DNA of 64,000 nt from G965216255 sp965216255 (GTDB taxonomy: Bacteria; Bacteroidota; Rhodothermia; Rhodothermales; Bin80). The DNA lies in assembly GCA_965216255.1 (NCBI GenBank), contig OZ244148.1:5332001-5396000 (forward strand), in the 5' to 3' direction. Position 1 is the first letter of the stretch. Each line of letters starts with the position of its first letter. The notes beneath the pieces are model-generated. The model did not search any database. It saw only the letters and a list, made by a program, of their open reading frames with translations, and had not been told where the DNA came from. The translations under genes were made by a program, and so were the position numbers. Positions 43,891 through 52,924 of the stretch are shown piece after piece.

Positions 43891-45384
43891 ATGCATATTT
43901 CGACCCGCCTATTGCTCGTATTTGCACTTATGCTTTCGACAGGCCGCGCGGCTGCAGCCCAGCCAGGTGGAGAGGATAGCCGTCTGATTGGAAGCTGGTC
44001 CGGAAAGATTACCGTGCCGGGTGGGGGAGGTACGCTTCGCATGGTATTTGAATTTGGCGAGGAGGAAGATGGCGGCCTTATGGCCACACTTGCCAGCCCG
44101 GATCAGGGAGCATACGGAATTGCCGTGGATTCGGTGATGGTGCACGAAGACTCCGTGCGCCTAGTGGTAAGGACGGTCGGCGGCGCGTTCGAGGGCACGC
44201 TAGGTGGCGACGGCCTGCAGCTGGAGGGCAACTGGAGGCAGGCCGGTCTTTCATTTGCGTTGGTTCTCAGCTGGTCGGAGGAAATCGCCAAGCCCGACCG
44301 TCCGCAGGTGCCCAGTCCGCCGTTCCCGTACCGCTCCGAGGATGTTACCATTCAAAACAGCGCAGCGGATGTAACGCTGGCGGGCACGCTCACTCTTCCA
44401 CGATCAGGAAAGGCAAGGGCTGCCGCGATTCTTATTTCCGGTTCCGGTGCGCAGAATCGTGACTCGGAAATCATGAATCACAAACCGTTCCTTCTGCTGG
44501 CCGACTATTTGACCCGCCGTGGTATTGCGATCCTGCGCTACGATGACAGAGGGTATGCGGAATCTACGGGTGATGCCACGAATTCCACCTCCGAAGATTT
44601 TGCCGATGATGTGCTGGCCGCCGTTTCTTTCCTCACAGCTCACCCCGATGTACAGGGGGCATGGATCGGCCTCATTGGGCACAGTGAGGGCGGCATCATT
44701 GCACCACTGGCGGCCACGCGCTCGGACGACATCGATTTCCTGGTGCTGGTAGCGGCGCCAGGCCTGCCTGGTGAAACCATCATTATGGACCAGGTGCTTG
44801 CGAACACGGAGCGGGCATACCAAATGGCTCTGGACACGGCCCTGCAGCAAGGGCCGGCAGCGGCTAGTGGTTTGGAGGAGATGCATGACTCCATGATTGA
44901 AATGGCGCGCAGTTCACAGCAACGCCTGTTCGACGTACTGAAGAGCGAATCCGATAGCGCAGCGGCTGCTTCGAAGCTGCGAGCCGTCCTTATGGAGCGG
45001 GCCAGCAACGTAGGGCAGGCAGGAAGGGACCTGAAGGCCATGGTGGATGCCCAGATCAGCCAAATCAACACTCCTTGGATGCGCTTCTTTGTAACCCATG
45101 ATCCCCGGAGGCAGCTTTTGCAGGTCACGTGCCCGGTTCTGGCAATCGGTGGTGACAGGGATACGCAGGTCAATGCGGCCAACAATCTTCCGATTATCGA
45201 CGATGCATTGCGAACCGGGGGTAACGCAGACGCCACGGTGATAGAATTGGAAGGTCTCAACCACCTGATGCAGTCAGCAGAAACGGGACAGGTAACCGAA
45301 TATGCGACCATAGAAGAAACCATGGCCCCGAAGGCACTGGAACTCATCGGGGACTGGATACTTCAGCGGATACCTGTGGAGTGA
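43891..45384 (+). CDS. secreted alpha/beta hydrolase with N-terminal beta domain
   Basis: The start at 43891 (MHISTRLLLVFALML) gives a signal peptide ending near AAAAQ. Residues about 25-125 form a beta domain common in this family (GSWSGKITVPGGGGTLRMVF). The hydrolase part has LISGSGAQNRD, AILRYDDRGYAEST, and the nucleophile elbow GLIGHSEGG with Ser. The acid is probably in AIGGDRDTQV and the His in ELEGLNHLMQ. A helical lid sits between. It is a periplasmic or secreted esterase or peptidase of unknown substrate. The frame could be extended upstream to 43753, but that part has no signal. Confidence 0.86.
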   Translation: MHISTRLLLVFALMLSTGRAAAAQPGGEDSRLIGSWSGKITVPGGGGTLRMVFEFGEEEDGGLMATLASPDQGAYGIAVDSVMVHEDSVRLVVRTVGGAFEGTLGGDGLQLEGNWRQAGLSFALVLSWSEEIAKPDRPQVPSPPFPYRSEDVTIQNSAADVTLAGTLTLPRSGKARAAAILISGSGAQNRDSEIMNHKPFLLLADYLTRRGIAILRYDDRGYAESTGDATNSTSEDFADDVLAAVSFLTAHPDVQGAWIGLIGHSEGGIIAPLAATRSDDIDFLVLVAAPGLPGETIIMDQVLANTERAYQMALDTALQQGPAAASGLEEMHDSMIEMARSSQQRLFDVLKSESDSAAAASKLRAVLMERASNVGQAGRDLKAMVDAQISQINTPWMRFFVTHDPRRQLLQVTCPVLAIGGDRDTQVNAANNLPIIDDALRTGGNADATVIELEGLNHLMQSAETGQVTEYATIEETMAPKALELIGDWILQRIPVE

Positions 45385-45699
45385 CGTTCCTGGCCGAAAC
45401 GGCTCCCGCGCGCACGTGCGAGGTGCTGCAAGCAGCGCGATGCTGTCCGCGTGGGGGCCTCTCCCGCATGCAGCCATTGCTCTGCCATGCGGAGCAGCCG
45501 GGGCGGCAGCGCAAAGCTAAAGAGGGGCAGTCGCGCTTGAAAGGCGCTCTACCTTGCGCGAGCCGTGGGTGCAACATAGGGCACCGCAGCCGCGCGCAAC
45601 CACATACAGTATTCTTGAGGGCCTTTCCGCTGACCAAATTGCGGCCTGATCCCGCGCAACGCCTCAGGCGCAGCCTGTTCATCCATCCCACACCCTTCC
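45385..45699. other. intergenic region before the sugar porter
   Basis: This is GC-rich sequence with no recognisable gene, and no definite promoter was identified. Confidence 0.3.
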
Positions 45700-47061
45700 A
45701 TGTCGCGCAAACTGCTGACGGCCTCCGCAGTTGCCGCACTCGGCGGTCTGCTGTTCGGCTTTGATACGGCCGTCATATCCGGTGCTGAAGGGATGCTGCG
45801 CGGCCTGTATGGCCCGCAGTATGCCGGCCTCAGCAACGTGTTCGGCACGCCTTCGCTCTGGCATGGCTTCCTGGTAGCAAGTGCTCTGGTTGGCACCATT
45901 GTTGGTTGCATCGCTTTTGCCAAACCGGCCGATCGTCACGGGCGCAGGCCGTTGCTGGTGGTGATGGGCGTCCTCTATTTGATGTCGGCGCTGGGAAGCG
46001 CATTCGCATGGGATGCCGGCTCCTTTATCCTATTCCGCTTTGTCGGCGGTCTGGGGGTGGGGGGAGCCTCTGTGGTTGCCCCCCTATACGTGGCTGAAAT
46101 CGCACCTGCCCGGTATCGTGGGAGGCTGGTGGCGATGGTGCAGCTCAATATCGTCTTGGGGATACTCCTGGCCTACCTGTCGAATTACGTTATTGCCGGT
46201 ATGGAATTTGGCGCTGCGGAATGGCGCTGGATGTTTGGCGTCGAGGCCGCTCCCGCGCTAGCTTTCACACTGCTCTTGAGCAGGAACCCGCGTAGCCCGC
46301 GGTGGCTCGTGGCGCAGGGCCGGACGCACGAGGCAGCGGCCGTCCTTGCCCAGGTTGGGGCGGACGCCGGTGGAGTAGAAGAAGAGATTGTGGCCATAAC
46401 CAGGTCCCTCGCCGATGCCGCACGAAACGTCCGGGAGCGTTTCTTCCAGAAGAAATACGCGAAACCCATCCTCCTGGCCGTCGCGATTGCCGCATTCAAT
46501 CAACTCTCGGGCATAAACGCGCTCATCTATTACACCCGGCGCATATTTGAAATGGCCGGAGCAAGCGGGACTTCGGCGTTGCTTCAGTCGGTGATTATCG
46601 GGGGTACCAATCTCATCGTCACCATGGCAGCGCTGGCCATCATTGATCATTTCGGACGCTGGAAGTTGATGCTGGTTGGTTCCGTGGGCTATATCGTCAG
46701 TCTTAGCGCAACCGCAATCGCCTTCTACACGGAATCGACGGGCCCGCTGGTGCTCGTCTGCCTGGTGGTTTTTATCGCCTCGCATGCCTTTGGTCAGGGC
46801 TCTGTAATCTGGGTATTCATTGGCGAGGTATTTCCGAACGCGGTGCGAGCGCGAGGGCAGGCGCTCGGAAGCTTTGTCCACTGGATCATGGCGGCCCTGA
46901 TATCCTTGACGTTCCCCGTGGTTGCTGAAATCTCTGGTGCCCATATCTTTGCCTTTTATGCGCTGTGTATGGTCGGGCAGCTAATATGGGTCATAACAGT
47001 GATGCCCGAGACAAAGGGCGTCGCGCTCGAGGAAATGGAGAAGAATCTGGGCATGACGTAG
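45700..47061 (+). CDS. MFS sugar porter
   Basis: This 453-residue protein has the 12-helix layout of the sugar porter family. Visible signatures are GGLLFGFDTAVISGAEG in helix 1, ADRHGRRPLLV (loop 2-3 motif), APLYVAEIAPARYRGRLVAM (PESP-like region), NQLSGINALIYYTRRIF (helix 7) and the C-terminal VMPETKGVALEEME. It imports a monosaccharide, probably with H+. Together with the sodium symporter 116 bp downstream it may feed sugars to central metabolism. The substrate cannot be read from the sequence. Confidence 0.92.
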   Translation: MSRKLLTASAVAALGGLLFGFDTAVISGAEGMLRGLYGPQYAGLSNVFGTPSLWHGFLVASALVGTIVGCIAFAKPADRHGRRPLLVVMGVLYLMSALGSAFAWDAGSFILFRFVGGLGVGGASVVAPLYVAEIAPARYRGRLVAMVQLNIVLGILLAYLSNYVIAGMEFGAAEWRWMFGVEAAPALAFTLLLSRNPRSPRWLVAQGRTHEAAAVLAQVGADAGGVEEEIVAITRSLADAARNVRERFFQKKYAKPILLAVAIAAFNQLSGINALIYYTRRIFEMAGASGTSALLQSVIIGGTNLIVTMAALAIIDHFGRWKLMLVGSVGYIVSLSATAIAFYTESTGPLVLVCLVVFIASHAFGQGSVIWVFIGEVFPNAVRARGQALGSFVHWIMAALISLTFPVVAEISGAHIFAFYALCMVGQLIWVITVMPETKGVALEEMEKNLGMT

Positions 47062-47176
47062 CACGCCGCCGCCCTCCGGTGTCAGGGATCCGCAGCAGCG
47101 CAAGGCCACGGCGGTCTGTTGCCGACAACCTCTTACCCGCATCAATGGCAGATCCTCTCACAATAGCCAGCCTCCA

Positions 47177-48724
47177 ATGCTAACGACCCTTGACTACGCG
47201 GTCCTTCTGATTTACCTCGTGGGTGTGGCGGCGCTGGGAATCAGGATGGGCGGACGCCAGCGCACTACTTCGGACTATTTTCTTGGCGGCAGAAATCTGC
47301 CGTGGTGGGCTGTTTGCTTCTCCGTAGTAGCCACCGAGACCAGCACGCTAACGGTTATCAGCGTCCCCGCGGTTGCCTATGGCGGCGCATTCACGTTCCT
47401 GCAGATCACCCTGGGCTACATCCTTGGACGCCTCGTTGTGAGCGCCGTCCTGCTACCGCGCTACTTCAAGGGCAACCTGGTTACGGCCTATGCCTTTTTG
47501 GGTGAGCGCTTTGGAGACGGCATGCGCGGCACAGCATCGGTAACCTTCATTGTCACCCGGCTCCTCGCAGACGGTGTACGGCTCTTTGCCACAGCCATTC
47601 CACTAAAGGTCATTGCCGATTCCGTAGGACTTACCGTACTTGGCGCACCGGTAGCCTATCTGCATATCATTTTGGTCCTGGCGGTGATTACTATCCTGTA
47701 TACGCTCATCGGGGGCATCCGGGCGGTTGTATGGATGGATGTCGTCCAGATGCTGCTTTACGTGGGTGGCGGAATCCTGGCCGTAGCACTGCTGCTCGAT
47801 GCTGCGCCGAGCGGCTTTTGGGCCAAGGCCGTCGCGGAGGGCAAGACCCGGGTGTTTGACTTTGGAGCAGGGCAGTCGCTCTCACAGTGGCTTACCCAAC
47901 CCTACGTAATGGTCTCCGCCGTAGTCGGGGGAGGCGTTTTCTCGATGGCCTCGCACGGCACGGACCAGCTTATTGTGCAGCGCCTGTTGTCCTGCAGGAC
48001 CATGGCAGATGGCCAGAAGGCCCTCATTGCTAGCGGAGTAATCGTGGCAGTGCAATTCGGCCTTTTCCTCGTTGTGGGCCTGTTGCTCTGGGCCTACTAC
48101 GGCGGGAGCACGCCGGCCGAGTTGGGGCTCTCCCGCGCCGACGAAATATTCCCGAAATACATTTTGGAAGGTATGCCTCCGGGGCTTTCGGGGTTGTTGG
48201 TGGCGGGGATCGTTGCCGCCGCAATGAGCACGTTGTCGTCTTCACTAAATGCGCTTGCCTCTTCCACCGTCATGGACCTCTTCGAGCGCCTGCGACGCAA
48301 ACCCTTGACAGAAGAGCGGGCCCTGTTTATTTCGCGCGGATTCACCCTCTTGTGGGGCGTCGTGTTTGTGTTTTTTGCAAGCCTCTTCGAGGATACGCAG
48401 AACCCGATTGTCGAACTTGGGCTTGCCATTGCCTCCTTCACATATGGCGGGTTGCTGGGCGTTTTTCTCCTGGGTCTGGTGTCGAAACGTGCCAGCCAAC
48501 TCGATGCCATCCTGGCGTTCCTGGTTTCGGTGGTTCTCATGATATTTATAATCTTCGGCCTGTGGTACAGCGTCCAGGAGGGCTGGCAGTTTGTGCTAAA
48601 TCCATCTCCCGATGTGGTGGACATGCGCGGGCTTCAGCCCGTGGCCTGGCCATGGTATACGGCGATAGGCAGTGCCGTCACGGTTTTCGTAGGATCATTG
48701 ATGGCGCTGCGTCATAGAGCGTAG
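47177..48724 (+). CDS. sodium:solute symporter (SSS family)
   Basis: This 515-residue protein with about 13 membrane segments begins DYAVLLIYLVGVAALGIRMG. Family features include SDYFLGGRNLPWWAVCFSVV with ETSTLTVISVPAVAY (helix 1-2, Na+ site region), then GGIRAVVWMDVVQMLLY and GGGVFSMASHGTDQLIVQRL, and AMSTLSSSLNALASSTVMDL, the conserved Na2-site helix 8 region. It is likely a sugar or organic-acid transporter. It follows the MFS porter in the same direction and may share a transcript. Confidence 0.92.
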   Translation: MLTTLDYAVLLIYLVGVAALGIRMGGRQRTTSDYFLGGRNLPWWAVCFSVVATETSTLTVISVPAVAYGGAFTFLQITLGYILGRLVVSAVLLPRYFKGNLVTAYAFLGERFGDGMRGTASVTFIVTRLLADGVRLFATAIPLKVIADSVGLTVLGAPVAYLHIILVLAVITILYTLIGGIRAVVWMDVVQMLLYVGGGILAVALLLDAAPSGFWAKAVAEGKTRVFDFGAGQSLSQWLTQPYVMVSAVVGGGVFSMASHGTDQLIVQRLLSCRTMADGQKALIASGVIVAVQFGLFLVVGLLLWAYYGGSTPAELGLSRADEIFPKYILEGMPPGLSGLLVAGIVAAAMSTLSSSLNALASSTVMDLFERLRRKPLTEERALFISRGFTLLWGVVFVFFASLFEDTQNPIVELGLAIASFTYGGLLGVFLLGLVSKRASQLDAILAFLVSVVLMIFIIFGLWYSVQEGWQFVLNPSPDVVDMRGLQPVAWPWYTAIGSAVTVFVGSLMALRHRA

Positions 48725-48790
48725 GCAGCGCGGAAATTTCTGGAGAACCTAGCTCGCGCACCTCGAATTAGCCCTCCAAGGAAGCACGCC

Positions 48791-51115
48791 ATGAGAATCT
48801 TGAGAAGACTTGTTGATGCGCTTCGCGCTGACGGCGGCAAGACAGGGCGCAACCTTGCGGCAAAGGCCGTGATATTGTTGTCGCTGACTGCAATAACCGT
48901 CCTGGCATTCGAGCGCAGGTCAGTCTACGAATCCACCGTGGAGACTGGAGACACATGGCAGCGTGAAATGCTTGTGGCCCCCTTCGACTTCGCCATCCTC
49001 AAGTCGGATGATACGCTGCGCGCGGAACAGGATCGTGTGCGCTTCACCACAGAGCCCGTATTCCTGCTTAACTCGGGAGCTCAGGCCCGTATGGAGGCAA
49101 ACTACGATGCGGTAGTCCGGCAACTTGACGGAATATTCGAGGCCTACAAAGAATGGCGCCTGAACGAGGCAAGGGCCCGTATGGTGATCCCGGGCGGCGT
49201 TGGGCTCGTTTCGCAGGATCTTTATCGCCGGGTAAGGGAGGATTCGCTGCGCTACGTCGAACTGCGCGGCAACGCACTCGTGCGGCTGGCGGAGGAAGAA
49301 TGGGATCGCTTGGCCGAAGACTATGTTCGCCGGACCCCGGATCTGCCGGATACAACCAGAGCATTCCTGGAGGGGCGCCCCCTATATGAAGATATTTTGA
49401 CGGATGTCTTTGACTTGGCCACGGAGCTAAGTGCAAACGGCGTACTTAGCATTCCACATGACAGTGTCTATACGGATGAGATTATTGTGCGTAACACCAA
49501 CACGAGCACGTATGCCACCGTGGGCAAGGGCACGCGGTTTGGACTGAATGAGGTGTTCGACGCGGTGCAGGAGGGCCTTGAACGCTCGTTTGGGCCAGGA
49601 GTCGGTAGCATCCCGGTGAAATTTGCCCAAGCCATCCTGGTACCGTCGCTTGAATACGAGCATGGTGCCACCGTGCGCCGTTGGCAGGAGGCAAGGCGAA
49701 ACATCTCTTCGACGCGGGGAAAGGTATCTGAAGGAGACGATATCGTCAGGGAAGGTCAACTAATCACGGCGGCCATCAAGCAGGTGCTGGTTTCCCTGCA
49801 GCGTGAACGCCTGGGAAGGGTAGGGACGCAGCTACAATGGACGCTTCTTGTCGGTCAGGCGCTGCTGGCCCTGTCCGCGTTTGTAGTATTTTTCCTCTAT
49901 CTGTTCATGGCCCGGCGCAGGATCTTTGACGACAATGCAAAGGTCCTGCTTTTCGCACTAATGTTTGCGGGCATCATCGGACTGTTTGCCCTTGCGATTC
50001 GGATCGACCCCAATTTGATGTACGCCGTGCCGGTGGTGATCGTCTCGGTGCTTCTCACGGTAATTTTCGATTCCCGCATTGGCCTTCTGGGAACGCTGGC
50101 GTTGGCCCTCGTAGGCGGACTTATTCTGGGTTACAACCTTCCGTATGCGTTTGCGACGCTGCTTAGTGGCACGTTTGCCGTATTCAGCGTGCGTGACGTC
50201 CGCAATCGCGGACAATTCTTCTTTAGTGCCGGATTTGCGTTTGCCGGTTATGCGACCGTGATCGCAGGGTCGTGGCTGTTTCTGCAGGGAGCCGTGTCGC
50301 AGTTGTGGATCCACCTGCTGATGGCGGGGATCAGCTCATTCCTCGTTATCATGGCCTATCCGCTCCTCTGGATTTTCGAACGCTCGTTTGGAATTGCCAC
50401 AGATATCAGGCTCCTGGAGTTGTCGGATACAAACAGGCCCATTTTCAAGGAGTTGGCGCTGCGCGCTCCGGGTACGTTTAGTCATTCGCTCCAGGTGGCA
50501 AACCTGGCGGAGGCCGCCGCCGCTACCATTGGTGCCAACGCGCTACTTGCCCGCGTAGGGGCACTATACCACGATATTGGCAAGATGGTAAAGCCGGAAT
50601 ACTTTGTAGAGAACCAGAGATTCAGCCAGAGCGCACATGATGGCCTTGAGCCTGCTACCAGCGCGAAAATTATTGCCAGTCACGTTACCGAGGGACTTGA
50701 GACAGGGCGACGGGATGGTCTTCCCAGGTCCGTGCTCCATTTCATTCCAATGCACCACGGTACCACGCGTATCGAGTATTTCTTTCAGAAGGCCGTCCGC
50801 CATCGCCGCGAAGGGGATCCGCCCGTGGAGGATAAGGCCTTTCGGTATCCTGGCCCGCGCCCTCGAACGAGAGAGACGGGGATCTTGATGCTCACCGATG
50901 GGGTGGAGGCGGCAAGCCGGAGCCTTGACGAGCCTACGCAGGATCATCTTGAGTCACTGGTGGATTCAATATTCAAGGCACGGCTGGAGGATGGTCAACT
51001 CGAAGAGACTCCGCTGACCTTCCGCGACCTCGGAAGAATCAGAACCACGCTCCTGGCACATCTTGCCGGAATCTATCATGGCCGGATCAAGTATCCGGAC
51101 CAGGAGGGAGGCTGA
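48791..51115 (+). CDS. 7TM-HD (PgpH/YqfF-type) phosphodiesterase
   Basis: An AAGGA site lies about 8-14 bases before the ATG. Residue order: one N-terminal membrane helix (about 23-42), an extracytoplasmic 7TMR-HDED region (about 45-340, with a coiled section VRQLDGIFEAYKEWRLNEAR), seven helices (about 345-540) and a cytoplasmic HD domain. The HD domain shows FSHSLQVANLAEAAA, then ALYHDIGKMVKPEYF and IASHVTEGLETGRRDGLP, the metal-binding His/Asp residues, and MHHGT. Firmicute relatives (PgpH) degrade c-di-AMP. In FCB bacteria the same role is plausible but unproven. Confidence 0.92.
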   Translation: MRILRRLVDALRADGGKTGRNLAAKAVILLSLTAITVLAFERRSVYESTVETGDTWQREMLVAPFDFAILKSDDTLRAEQDRVRFTTEPVFLLNSGAQARMEANYDAVVRQLDGIFEAYKEWRLNEARARMVIPGGVGLVSQDLYRRVREDSLRYVELRGNALVRLAEEEWDRLAEDYVRRTPDLPDTTRAFLEGRPLYEDILTDVFDLATELSANGVLSIPHDSVYTDEIIVRNTNTSTYATVGKGTRFGLNEVFDAVQEGLERSFGPGVGSIPVKFAQAILVPSLEYEHGATVRRWQEARRNISSTRGKVSEGDDIVREGQLITAAIKQVLVSLQRERLGRVGTQLQWTLLVGQALLALSAFVVFFLYLFMARRRIFDDNAKVLLFALMFAGIIGLFALAIRIDPNLMYAVPVVIVSVLLTVIFDSRIGLLGTLALALVGGLILGYNLPYAFATLLSGTFAVFSVRDVRNRGQFFFSAGFAFAGYATVIAGSWLFLQGAVSQLWIHLLMAGISSFLVIMAYPLLWIFERSFGIATDIRLLELSDTNRPIFKELALRAPGTFSHSLQVANLAEAAAATIGANALLARVGALYHDIGKMVKPEYFVENQRFSQSAHDGLEPATSAKIIASHVTEGLETGRRDGLPRSVLHFIPMHHGTTRIEYFFQKAVRHRREGDPPVEDKAFRYPGPRPRTRETGILMLTDGVEAASRSLDEPTQDHLESLVDSIFKARLEDGQLEETPLTFRDLGRIRTTLLAHLAGIYHGRIKYPDQEGG

Positions 51116-51338
51116 TTGAGGGCGGCAGCGCCTGCGCTTATCGCGCGCTGTGCCTTTAATCACGGAATAATTCCGGGCCGTGAGCCGGCGCGTTCGGGCC
51201 GGCGATGTGCCCGGATTTTCATACACCGAGCATGCCCGATTTGGCCACTTTGGGGGAGGGCGCTCATCGCCTTTTTGCGCTGAACCTTTTGGGTGGAATC
51301 TCGTATTGCATATGCTAAAAACAGCCCATACAGAATCG

Positions 51339-52877
51339 ATGGATGCAATCTACCGTGCACGTTTCCCCGTAGCGCTGCTACTCACCCTGTTCTGCGTGCC
51401 ATCGGCTTCGGCGCAGGATGTGCTCCTACAATTCGAAGACAGTATCTCGGAGTTCACGCTGGATAATGGACTCCGGTTCATTGTCCTGGAGCGGCACGAG
51501 GCTCCAGTGGCCTCCTTCTACACCTACGCAGATGTAGGAGGCGCGGACGAAGTAAAGGGGATTACCGGCATTGCCCACATGTTTGAGCACATGGCCTTCA
51601 AGGGCACCGACACCATCGGTACCAAGGACCTGGAAAACGAGACGGCGGCCATGGACGGTGTGGACCGGGCCTATGCGGATCTCAAGGCAGAACGCAGCAA
51701 GGGATCCCTGGCAGATTCAAGCAAAATAGTCGAGCTTGAAGCGGCGTTCGAAGCAAGTAAGGAAACGGCGGCCGAGTGGGTGGAAGACGGCGAATTTGAA
51801 ATGGTCATTGAGCGTGCGGGGGGAACGGGTCTTAACGCGTCCACGAGCTCCGACGCCACGCTGTATTACTACAGTTTGCCTGCCAACAAGATCGAGTTGT
51901 GGTTCTCTCTCGAATCGGACCGCTTCCTGAACCCCGTGTTGCGTGAGTTTTATGTCGAGCGGGACGTGGTGATGGAGGAGCGAAGGATGAGGACAGAAAG
52001 CAGTCCCATCGGGCGCCTGCTGGAGGAATTCATTGCTACCGCCTTCAAGGCTCATCCCTACGGCGAGCCCGTGGTTGGTCATATGTCCGACCTTCAATCG
52101 TTCACGCGGGAGGAAGCCTCACGTTTCTTCGAGAAATACTACGGTGCAGGCAACCTGACCATCGTGGTCGTGGGCAGTGTGGGGCATGAGGAAACCCGGC
52201 AGCTTGCGGAAACATATTTCGGCCGGCTTCCAGGCGGCGTAACCCCGGACCCCGTAGAGACGCAAGAGCCGCCGCAGATCGCCGAGCGCCGGGTGGTGAT
52301 AGAAGAGCAGTCCCAGCCTTTTCTCATCGTTGGCTATCACAAAGGCAGCGTGCTTCACGCGGACGACGCGGCGTTTTCGGTGCTTTCTGACATCCTTTCG
52401 AGCGGGCGCACCAGCCGTTTCTACAAGCGGCTGGTTGAGCAGGAGAAGCTGGCGCTTCAGGTCAGCGGAATCAATAACTTTCCAGGGGACAAGTACCCCA
52501 ATCTATTCCTTTTCTTCGCCGTTCCGACCCAGGGACACACGCCCGAAGAGCTCGAGGATGCCGTCTACGCCATCGTCGATGAAGTGAAAGAACACGGCGT
52601 TACGGAAGCGGAGCTGCAGCGGGCCAAGACGCGGGCAAGGGCTGGCCTGATCCGCGGGCTTCAGTCGAATTCCGCCATTGCCGGCCAGCTGGCCTACTAC
52701 GAAACCGTGACGGGGGACTGGCGCAATCTTTTTGGCCGCATAGAGGCGATCGAGTCCGTGACCAATGAAGATCTCATGCGCATTGCGACGGACACTTTCG
52801 TCAAGCGCAACCGGACGGTTGCCATGATCAAGACGCTGACTGACGAGGATGATGAGGGAGATACATCCGACTCGTAA
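51339..52877 (+). CDS. M16 zinc peptidase, active partner
   Basis: The start at 51339 (MDAIYRARFPVALLLTLFC) gives a signal peptide ending SASAQ. The catalytic HMFEH (HxxEH) lies near residue 85 in GIAHMFEHMAFKGT. A second Glu (EAAFEA or the WVED/EFEM region) follows after a helical insert of about 50 residues (RAYADLKAERSKGSLADSSK). The rest has the M16 middle and C-terminal domains (GRLLEEFIATAFKAHPYGEP, YYGAGNLTIVVVGSV, SDILSSGRTSRFYKRLVE). It probably works with the neighbouring inactive homologue as a periplasmic heterodimer that degrades peptides. Confidence 0.92.
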   Translation: MDAIYRARFPVALLLTLFCVPSASAQDVLLQFEDSISEFTLDNGLRFIVLERHEAPVASFYTYADVGGADEVKGITGIAHMFEHMAFKGTDTIGTKDLENETAAMDGVDRAYADLKAERSKGSLADSSKIVELEAAFEASKETAAEWVEDGEFEMVIERAGGTGLNASTSSDATLYYYSLPANKIELWFSLESDRFLNPVLREFYVERDVVMEERRMRTESSPIGRLLEEFIATAFKAHPYGEPVVGHMSDLQSFTREEASRFFEKYYGAGNLTIVVVGSVGHEETRQLAETYFGRLPGGVTPDPVETQEPPQIAERRVVIEEQSQPFLIVGYHKGSVLHADDAAFSVLSDILSSGRTSRFYKRLVEQEKLALQVSGINNFPGDKYPNLFLFFAVPTQGHTPEELEDAVYAIVDEVKEHGVTEAELQRAKTRARAGLIRGLQSNSAIAGQLAYYETVTGDWRNLFGRIEAIESVTNEDLMRIATDTFVKRNRTVAMIKTLTDEDDEGDTSDS

Positions 52878-52924
52878 CGACACCTTAGTGGCCTCACGTG
52901 CCAGCCTATTGCCAGGATAACGCC